A stretch of 64,000 nucleotides of DNA, taken from SZUA-36 sp963749115. Its GTDB lineage: Bacteria > Pseudomonadota > Gammaproteobacteria > Xanthomonadales > SZUA-36. The notes beneath the pieces were generated by a model. It was given only the letters and a program-made list of their open reading frames with translations. It did not search any database and was not told the origin of the DNA. A program made the translations under genes and the position numbers. The stretch is taken from NCBI GenBank assembly GCA_963749115.1, contig CAVVLP010000009.1, forward strand, positions 1 to 64,000, read 5' to 3'. Shown here one piece after another: positions 57,435-64,000 of this stretch. The stretch's first letter is position 1. Each line of letters starts with the position of its first letter.

Positions 57435-58386
57435 CTATTTTGAATTTTCGGTCATGGCAGGCTCATCGACCGACGTATAGTGATTGCCGACGTAATGGTA
57501 GGTTCGGATTTTCTCGGAAGGTTTGCAGTCTCCATCGATATGCAAGCACTCCACGCTCTCGCTAATCGTTATGGTCTTCGGCCAGGAATTGCTCAACTCG
57601 ATCCTGCCACTTTGCAATTTCGCCGGTGGGTCGGGTGACTCATACCAGGATTCCGCAGTGATTGCCTCAAGGTAGCGCACAAGACGGGAATCCTCGACAC
57701 CCCAATATGAGGTAGAGAACCTGTCACCGCGATGCGTGCCAGGACCGCACCAGCCACCGGCGTCCCGCACCTTGATGGCATCGCGGTCGGGCGCAACCAG
57801 GCTCTCGACACTCAAGCTGCGCGCAAACCCCAAGTGCTCCTCGATGCAGGGTTGTTCGCCACTTTCTTTTTCGTGTGACAGATTCATCACCAAGGGAACA
57901 ATAGCTGTTTTCAGTGCCCGCGAGCGGGCGTAGCACCAGTGCACGCAGCGTCTCCGCTCCGGCGGCATTGCGGAACTGGATGGCAACCAGCATATCGGGT
58001 ACTTCACCACCCCCGCGCCGCAGACTGGTGATGTCGACAGCCACCAGGCTCATCACGCCCTGCGCCGGCGTCAATTCTTCCATCGTGCGATCAGGCAAAG
58101 GCCTAAGCCCCAGCTCACCAAGTAAGGCTTCGTAGTCGGGTGCGATGTCCGGATATTTTTCGGGCTCCTCCTCGTCAATGGGCCAGTGAGCCATGCCCTC
58201 AATTGCCTGCTTCCAGGCCGCAAGCTCAACGGCGACGACTGAACCCTTGGGGCACGCTGTGGTATTGGTCGACAAAGGCATGGTGACGCCCGCGCCCGGC
58301 GGCTCATCCCGTCCATTACAGCCATTGACAACAACTGCCAGCAGGGCGATCAGAATCCAGTTTTTGGGGTCAGGTCTACGCATCAC
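57435..58386 (-). CDS. Lipoprotein of unknown function, one frameshift
   Basis: The N-terminus MMRRPDPKNWILIALLAVV ends in the lipobox-like VVNGC (Cys23), so the protein is probably a lipoprotein. It continues with VVAVELAAWKQAIEGMAHWP and VPDMLVAIQFRNAAG; a +1 shift near 57915 leads to TAIVPLVMNLSHEKESGEQ, FARSLSVESLVAPDRD and VECLHIDGDCKPSEKIRTYH. Corrected length about 316 residues. No family recognised. Being directly upstream of, and co-oriented with, a putative wall hydrolase, it may be an immunity, chaperone or accessory protein. Confidence 0.68.
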
Positions 58387-58584
58387 GCGACTAATTGTCC
58401 AAAGCTATTTGCCGCCTAACATCATTGTCCAGTCAGAGCAGGAAAAGCAAGGTTCCTTTACATGAAGCCCACTGGGCTTGAGCGGCCATTGCAGTTTTAC
58501 CTTGAAAAAAATTCTGATAATAATTTGGTTATTGAGTCCTGAATGATTCAAAATGCAATTACAGTCTCAGGCACTATCAGTTCA

Positions 58585-59460
58585 ATGAAAAACCATTCCT
58601 ATTTATCTATCTGCCGTTTCATAGCCACAACATTTGCCTGCGTTGCACTCCTCGAACATAGCCCTCATTCATTCGCATGGGGACATGATGGGCATACAGC
58701 GATCGGTATACTGGCAATCAACCAGTTACCACCAGAAACCCTGCGGGAGTTGGAAAACATCGTCAACCCGCTGACCAAACAAGCCATCGCAGAGGCTTGC
58801 AACTGGCCGGACGTCTTGCGTGAATCCGAAGAAGGCGAGTGGAGCGGACCACTGCACTATATCAATATCCCCCGGGGTGATGAGGTTTACACGGAGTCCA
58901 GGGATTGTCCTAAACAGAAGCATCCCGCAGGACGACCGGCACAATATTGCGCGCCAGAAGCGATCAAACATTACGCCGCCGAACTGGTCAACCCACAGGC
59001 TTCCGGAAAGCAGCGCTGGCGGTCATTTGCCTGGCTTTGTCACCTGGTCGGTGACCTGCATCAACCGATGCATGCGGGTTTTGCTGATGATCGTGGTGGT
59101 AATGATGTCGAGGTTGTTTTCGGAGACTGGCATATGAATCTGCACCACTTTTGGGATTCTGCATTGATCAACCAACGGGCAGGCAGTTGGCAATATCTGG
59201 TTGGTCAGTTAAGTGAGTTTCCACCTGTTCAGGCGGGTTCTGACTGGTCACCGTTAATGGTGAATGATTGGACAAACAGCTCACACTCACTAGCCAAAGA
59301 GAGCGCTTATCCTGCGACCGGGATTATCGATGAAGCCTTTGCACAACAAAGTTGGGAGCTGATACAGGAGCAGATACGCCTGGCGGCTACCCACCTGGCA
59401 TTGATTATCAATTCGGAGTTAAAACCTGCACCCGGTCAAGCGATCGACGGATTGGACTGA
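58585..59460 (+). CDS. Secreted S1/P1-type nuclease
   Basis: A 291-residue exported zinc nuclease. Signal peptide ends HSFA, leaving Trp as mature residue 1 (WGHDGHTAIG), whose N-terminus and indole typify this family's trinuclear zinc site. Other ligands: CNWPDVLR, PLHYINIP, LCHLVGDLHQPMHAG and NLHHFWDS. It cleaves single-stranded RNA and DNA and 3'-nucleotides, suited to scavenging phosphate and nucleosides. ATG 58585 is preferred; the frame opens at 58543. It converges on the FGE-fold gene with 7 bp between stops. Confidence 0.93.
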   Translation: MKNHSYLSICRFIATTFACVALLEHSPHSFAWGHDGHTAIGILAINQLPPETLRELENIVNPLTKQAIAEACNWPDVLRESEEGEWSGPLHYINIPRGDEVYTESRDCPKQKHPAGRPAQYCAPEAIKHYAAELVNPQASGKQRWRSFAWLCHLVGDLHQPMHAGFADDRGGNDVEVVFGDWHMNLHHFWDSALINQRAGSWQYLVGQLSEFPPVQAGSDWSPLMVNDWTNSSHSLAKESAYPATGIIDEAFAQQSWELIQEQIRLAATHLALIINSELKPAPGQAIDGLD

Positions 59461-59467
59461 AACAGGG

Positions 59468-61249
59468 CTAAAGATCCCGTGCGATTCTGAAACCGATGAC
59501 CGGGCCATAACTTTGAGCTTTGACAGGAAACCGGTACGCCGCACGGCTTTGCTCAGGCGCACTGGCCCAGTAGCCACCCCGCACAACCTTCCGTGCGCAG
59601 CCAGGGTTAAACCAGGCCGAACCGTCCGATGGTGCCTGGACATAATTCTCATGCCAGCAATCTGCCATCCATTCGCTGACATTTCCGGCAATATCCTGCA
59701 CACCCATCGGATGAACCAGGGCATCGTTGGTCAGTGAGCCAGCAGGTGCAGGCCCCCAATGACCATCACCATATTTATTGAAATAGGTAGACCATTCCCG
59801 CTTTATGGTCGATTTGTCCCGTTCACCCGTCAGGTTTTCCACCGCTTCAGCGGGTGATTCTTCACCCCACCAGTATGTTCCGCTGCCACCTGCCCTCGCC
59901 ACGTACTCATATTCGGCCTCGGAAGGCAACCGGTAACGCTTTCCTGTTTCATTGGCCAGCCACTCTACATATGCCTCGGCATCAATCGCGCTTACATGCA
60001 AAACCGGCATACCGGGTCTAGCCTCTTTACCCTTGTAATCGTGCTTCCAGTAAACTCCTTTGCGTTTACTCAGTCGTCCGGCTGCTTCATCATAAATACT
60101 CGACTCGCCAGCTAATTCTGCCGTCGTCCGGTAGCCGGTGCGGGCGACAAATAACTGGAATTCAGCAACGGTCACTTCTCTCACACCCAGGCCAAACCCC
60201 CGCTTGATGGTAACCCGGTGTCGCGGCTCTTCGTGATCGCTGACGTTATCGGAACGTCCTTGCGAACCCATTAAAAAACTGCCGGCGTCGATGATAACGA
60301 TTTCCGGAGTTTTACCCCCGGCACTCAACTCATCACTGATGATCTGACCCGCTTCGAATCCGCCGTAGATACGGGCTTCTTCAAGCTGCGCCAACAGGGA
60401 TTTAACCTGGGCCTCATGTCCGCCCAGCGCAATCAGGTCAATGATTCTGAAATCTGCCACTTCGAAATCACCTGAATAAATCGCATCCAAGACTTGCTTC
60501 TCTAAATCAGCTGCCCGCTCCCGCTTGAATTCGGCAATTTCAAACCGGGCATCCTCAATAGGTTTCTGATCCTCCCGAACTGTGGATGCTTTCACCAACC
60601 AGACCTCGGCGGATTCAAAGTCAAGTTCCCGGGCCAATTCCAGGGCCCGCTCAATCAGCGCGTTCTGCACTCGCTCCAGGCCTTCTCGGGCCGACACGCT
60701 TTGCGGGTCTTTCTCCAGCACCTGGCTGTAAAAATACACGGCACTGGCATGTGTCGGTTCAAGAAGCCGTCCGGATAACAGTGCGTCTTCACCAGCCTCC
60801 AGCAATTCATTTGCTTCTTTTAAGGTTTTCAGACGTCTTTTTGCAGCACTGAATCCAGCAAGACCCGGGTTTATTGACTGAATCGGTGGAAATAGTGATT
60901 CGGCCTGGTCGAGTGATCCGGCATCCATCAGGCTGTTGGCCTGGTCCAGGACATCTGCCAATAGAGCATTTATCTGTGCAAGCACACCGGTATTGCCCGG
61001 GTTAGCTGCCAGCCTTGACAACAGTGTTTGCAGTTTCTGATTCTGCTCCTCATCCGGTAACACAAATTCGCCCATATCCGGAGAGACGGGTGCTGCTTCG
61101 CTGGGTAAGCTAAGATCCATTTCCCACTCATCTGTACTCACTTCACCCAATCGCTCAATTCTGCGGTTGTCAGTTGAACCCGCTTCTTCCGTTTCCTGTT
61201 GAGCCTGCGAATGAGCCACCCACAACAACGCGCTGAGCAGAATCAGCAT
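59468..61249 (-). CDS. Secreted FGE/SUMF1-fold protein with TPR-like N-terminus
   Basis: 593 residues: signal peptide (ending HSQAQ), a helical tetratricopeptide-like region (about 60-290; ALELARELDFESAEVWLVKA and similar), and a C-terminal FGE-sulfatase-type domain (about 310-593) with IIDAGSFLMGSQG, HEEPRHRVTIKRGFGLGVRE, RYRLPSEAEYEYVARAGG, GNVSEWMADCW and RKVVRGGYWASAPEQSRAAY. True formylglycine-generating enzymes have paired active-site Cys in the equivalent of the last motif; here they are absent, so sulfatase activation is unlikely. A binding, structural or regulatory role outside the cytoplasm is inferred. Confidence 0.85.
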   Translation of the reverse strand: MLILLSALLWVAHSQAQQETEEAGSTDNRRIERLGEVSTDEWEMDLSLPSEAAPVSPDMGEFVLPDEEQNQKLQTLLSRLAANPGNTGVLAQINALLADVLDQANSLMDAGSLDQAESLFPPIQSINPGLAGFSAAKRRLKTLKEANELLEAGEDALLSGRLLEPTHASAVYFYSQVLEKDPQSVSAREGLERVQNALIERALELARELDFESAEVWLVKASTVREDQKPIEDARFEIAEFKRERAADLEKQVLDAIYSGDFEVADFRIIDLIALGGHEAQVKSLLAQLEEARIYGGFEAGQIISDELSAGGKTPEIVIIDAGSFLMGSQGRSDNVSDHEEPRHRVTIKRGFGLGVREVTVAEFQLFVARTGYRTTAELAGESSIYDEAAGRLSKRKGVYWKHDYKGKEARPGMPVLHVSAIDAEAYVEWLANETGKRYRLPSEAEYEYVARAGGSGTYWWGEESPAEAVENLTGERDKSTIKREWSTYFNKYGDGHWGPAPAGSLTNDALVHPMGVQDIAGNVSEWMADCWHENYVQAPSDGSAWFNPGCARKVVRGGYWASAPEQSRAAYRFPVKAQSYGPVIGFRIARDL

Positions 61250-61466
61250 GCGTCGAATATTTGAGGGTGTTATTAAAGGCTAACATGCAATTTCCCTTGC
61301 CTGAATCCTCCATCATGTTATGGTTCGTGCTGCGGAATCAGCGAACCCGTACATTATTGCCAACTCTAACCCAGAAGTCTTGTGACAACAAGTACAAGAA
61401 AATACAACAAAAACCTGAAATATCAATCTGTATGCATCGGTTTAAAAGCGAATTATCTCTCTCTTA

Positions 61467-62612
61467 ATGAACAATCAAAATGAAATCAATACGGCGCTCA
61501 CCGCTGCCGATCAACCCATTATGGTCGAGTCAGCCAGGCAACTTGAGCAGGCCGTCAATGACTGGTTACAGTGTGAATTAATTGGTATCGATACAGAATT
61601 TGTCCGTGAGAGAACCTGGCGAGCCGACCTCGGACTGGTGCAACTATCTGATGGTAAAACGGTTTGGTTGGTAGACCCTCTTAAAACCGGGCCTCTCGAT
61701 CCGCTATCTAGCCTATTTAACAACCAGGCAATTACAAAAATTCTGCATGCCCCATCCGAAGACCTTGACGTTCTTCTGTATACCACGGGTGCGGTTCCGG
61801 AGCCGCTTTTTGACACACAGATAGCCTGTGCGATGTTGGGTCAATCCTTGCAGATGGGTTATCACACAACGGTCGAATGGCTTCTTAATGTCACCATCGA
61901 CAAGGGCGAAACACGCTCCAACTGGTGTCACAGGCCATTGCGAGCTGCACAGATCCGATACGCAGCACTTGATGTATGCCTGTTGCCCATGATGCAAAGA
62001 CAATTGCTCGCAAATTTAAAGGCCCTGAACAGGGAAAGCTGGCTTGCTGAAGACTGTGCCAGTTTGTTGCGCAAGGCCCGGACACCCGCTGATCCGGAAC
62101 AATCCTGGAAAAGACTCAATGGTAATAACCGGCTTGATGGTACCTCGCTGGCGATATTGAAGTCGCTCGCCACGTGGCGGGACGAGGAAGCGGAAAGACA
62201 GAATCTGGCTCGTGGTTTTGTTATTAAAGACAATGCCCTGATGACCATCGCTAACAAGAGACCCGGTAGTTTAAGTGAATTATCCAATCTGGATGTCTGG
62301 CACCCAAAAGCGGTACAGCGTCACGGACCTGCCCTGATCGCCCGGATTGATGAAATTCTGCAGCAGGGGCTGACTTCGCCGATCCCTGATTCATTGAAGC
62401 CGGAACATCGCAAGTTGATGAACAGAATGCGGGAACTGGTGCAACAAAAAGCAACAGAACTATCTGTGGACCCCGCCCTGCTCGCATCCCGGCGTGAACT
62501 CGAAAGCCTGATCCTGTCACCGGAAGGCGAACCCTTATCCGACCGGTTTCTCGGTTGGCGTGAAGACATAATCACAAAAGATCTGATCGCTCTGAAGGAA
62601 GCGTTTTCATAA
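61467..62612 (+). CDS. rnd: Ribonuclease D
   Basis: A 381-residue 3'-5' exoribonuclease maturing tRNA and other stable RNAs. DEDD motifs: Exo I GIDTEFVRERTW, Exo II KILHAPSEDLDVLLY, Exo III YAALDVCLLPMM. One or two HRDC domains follow (NLARGFVIKDNALMTIANKR; LRELVQQKATELSVDPALLA-like region). The 217-bp gap to the FGE-fold gene must contain its promoter. Confidence 0.95.
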   Translation: MNNQNEINTALTAADQPIMVESARQLEQAVNDWLQCELIGIDTEFVRERTWRADLGLVQLSDGKTVWLVDPLKTGPLDPLSSLFNNQAITKILHAPSEDLDVLLYTTGAVPEPLFDTQIACAMLGQSLQMGYHTTVEWLLNVTIDKGETRSNWCHRPLRAAQIRYAALDVCLLPMMQRQLLANLKALNRESWLAEDCASLLRKARTPADPEQSWKRLNGNNRLDGTSLAILKSLATWRDEEAERQNLARGFVIKDNALMTIANKRPGSLSELSNLDVWHPKAVQRHGPALIARIDEILQQGLTSPIPDSLKPEHRKLMNRMRELVQQKATELSVDPALLASRRELESLILSPEGEPLSDRFLGWREDIITKDLIALKEAFS

Positions 62613-62661
62613 TAAAAACACCCGGCCAAATTGCTCTGGTCAGCGATCATCCGTAGTTGGT

Positions 62662-64000
62662 TTACTGAAACCTGTACTCTAGTTTCAGACCGTATGTCGT
62701 AAACGAAGACGCACCCAGGTATACGCCGGTGTCATCACCGGAGCCGGCAAGACCATTCGGGTAGGTGTCATACTCGGCATTGTAAGACGGTCTCGCCTCG
62801 AACAGGTTGCGGGCGAAGACAGATACGATCCATCTTCCGTCAGGGTCGCCGAGACCTGCTTTCAGGCTCAGGTCACCGTGCTCGTTGTACTTGACGATCT
62901 TATCGAAGCTCTCAACGTCAAGAATGTAACCATCTGAAATATAACCGATCGCGTTAAGGTATAACTGGTACTTTCCAAACACCGGTATGCGGTAGTCTGC
63001 TGACATCACGAATTTCCAATCCGGTGTACGGGGTGCCTTTGAGCCCGTACGATCGATGAGCCCGCCTTCACTGGGGTCATCAGGGTCAAACGGGACACAG
63101 CCTGAGTTCGGATCAACCAGCTCAGCCGCGGTGCAGCCGGCGCGTTTGAAATCGGTCATTACCCCATCCATGAATGCACCCGACAGGCCCAGTAACAGTT
63201 GATCATTCGCCGCGTACTGCATTGAAAACTCCAGGCCACGGACCCGCTGCCCTGCATTAATGCTCGCTGTTTTCTGGTCCGGGTCCGGGGAAAGCGCGTT
63301 GGTTTGCAGGTTGGGAATTTCAAGGTTGAACAAAGCTGCGTCATAGGCAAATCGTCCCTCCAGCAGTGTACCCTTGATACCCAGTTCATAAGATTCGGCA
63401 TCTTCGGATTCATATCTGAATTCATCAATGTTATCCGGTATGGATGTTTGGCCGGTATCAAAACCACCGATCTTGAACGCCTCGGCATACCGGGCATAGA
63501 TCGACATGTTTTCATTGGGACGATAGCGCAGGGTCACCTGCGGGCTGAATTTTCCCGCAGTGAACGACTCGGCCCACGGCCCACCGAGCCTGCTTGCGTT
63601 ATAGTCGGGTGCGGTCAGGCCGATGGCCCTCGCGTTCACAGCCTGCCATTCCATCGGTATGTTGCGTGACCCACGGAAAGGCATGTACCAGAGACTCGCC
63701 CCCGGCGTGGGCGGAAGATAGATCCGGGCTGCTTCCAGCGCATCACCGGTGAGCTCAAAATAATCATCACCCAATTCACCCGCACTGACGGGTTCAACGT
63801 CATAGACCCACTCGGCACCATAGGCTACGGCGGTGGTGAACTTGTCGATGTCGGCGTAACGCCCGCCAATATCGATTGACGCCTTGTCGTTGAAGAAGTT
63901 AAACGTGACCGTACCAAACAGGTTTTTGTACTCAACCTCTTCGGTGATCTCGTTATAGCGCTGCATCTGACGCACATTGGCACGCATGCTTGACGACCAT
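62662..64000 (-). CDS. TonB-dependent receptor, C-terminal part
   Basis: The open frame continues beyond the window edge (WSSSMRANV before the first Met). Alternating beta-strand pattern of an outer-membrane barrel: FGTVTFNFFNDKASIDIGGR, PQVTLRYRPNENMSIYARYA, EAFKIGGFDTG, SEDAESYELGIKGTLLEGRF, VRGLEFSMQYA, KFVMSADYRIPVFGKYQLYL, and the terminal GLKLEYRF ending in Phe-Gln. The segments are typical of TonB receptors in Gammaproteobacteria; the ligand cannot be told. The visible part is at least 445 residues. Confidence 0.92.
   Translation of the reverse strand, partial: WSSSMRANVRQMQRYNEITEEVEYKNLFGTVTFNFFNDKASIDIGGRYADIDKFTTAVAYGAEWVYDVEPVSAGELGDDYFELTGDALEAARIYLPPTPGASLWYMPFRGSRNIPMEWQAVNARAIGLTAPDYNASRLGGPWAESFTAGKFSPQVTLRYRPNENMSIYARYAEAFKIGGFDTGQTSIPDNIDEFRYESEDAESYELGIKGTLLEGRFAYDAALFNLEIPNLQTNALSPDPDQKTASINAGQRVRGLEFSMQYAANDQLLLGLSGAFMDGVMTDFKRAGCTAAELVDPNSGCVPFDPDDPSEGGLIDRTGSKAPRTPDWKFVMSADYRIPVFGKYQLYLNAIGYISDGYILDVESFDKIVKYNEHGDLSLKAGLGDPDGRWIVSVFARNLFEARPSYNAEYDTYPNGLAGSGDDTGVYLGASSFTTYGLKLEYRFQ

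Noticed and set aside
1..64000. CRISPR arrays, rRNA genes, phage modules, toxin-antitoxin or restriction systems
   Set aside because: No regularly spaced short repeats, no rRNA-like sequence and no recognisable proteins of these systems were found.

Overview
The window looks like a chromosomal segment of a free-living, aerobic, heterotrophic Gammaproteobacterium, probably from a Xanthomonadales/Woeseia-like lineage. The reasons are the conserved order queA-tgt-yajC-secD-secF with suhB and trmJ next to it, an ilv-leu super-operon with a short IlvM-type subunit, a full ccmABCDEFGHI cluster, a MetX-family enzyme of the serine O-succinyltransferase type, and several secreted proteins with a GxW...WYTY domain. 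There is no rRNA, so placement is tentative. GC is around 50-53% by eye.

Layout. 1-2382: end of an M16 zinc peptidase. 2383-2890: two palindromic elements. 2921-11171 (minus): branched-chain amino acid operon ilvB-ilvM-leuA-leuC-leuD-leuB-ilvA, preceded by a promoter, a Leu/Ile/Val-rich leader peptide and an attenuator terminator. 11740-18257 (plus): leucine/isovalerate catabolism (ivd, thiolase, MCC beta, methylglutaconyl-CoA hydratase, HMG-CoA lyase, SDR); the biotin-carrying MCC alpha subunit is absent. 18268-21068: small unknown protein, MscS channel, encapsulated-ferritin-like protein without a shell gene, and a phytase-like esterase. 21154-23122: glutathione-dependent formaldehyde oxidation. 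23208-23535: second palindromic locus. 23620-26521: thioredoxin-like protein, alkyltransferase-like protein, FMN-binding protein, third palindromic locus, and a secreted GxW-domain protein. 26728-33954: trmJ/suhB, secF-secD-yajC, tgt-queA. 34102-42557: kynureninase, then a minus-strand operon of two membrane proteins, glutathione reductase and a large secreted subtilase. 42813-49553: cytochrome c maturation. 49587-64000: metallo-hydrolase, TrmB-like methyltransferase, MetX/SST, tRNA-Leu(CAA), rhodanese, GxW protein, a lipoprotein plus peptidoglycan-hydrolase-like pair, S1/P1 nuclease, FGE-fold protein, RNase D and the end of a TonB-dependent receptor.

Main observations. (1) Three convergent intergenic regions carry a dispersed structured repeat. 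Its long stems differ in sequence between copies but stay self-complementary, and each complete copy encloses two small hairpins whose loops read GGA on one strand, close to the CsrA/RsmA binding consensus. (2) The ilv-leu operon has a complete, readable attenuation leader. (3) Three unrelated secreted proteins share the same GxW domain. (4) An EncFtn-type ferritin lacks both targeting tail and encapsulin. (5) At least 23 apparent frameshifts in 17 genes, many of them housekeeping, are all net +1, so they most likely reflect insertion-type sequencing error; coordinates of the affected genes are given as whole spans across the shifts.
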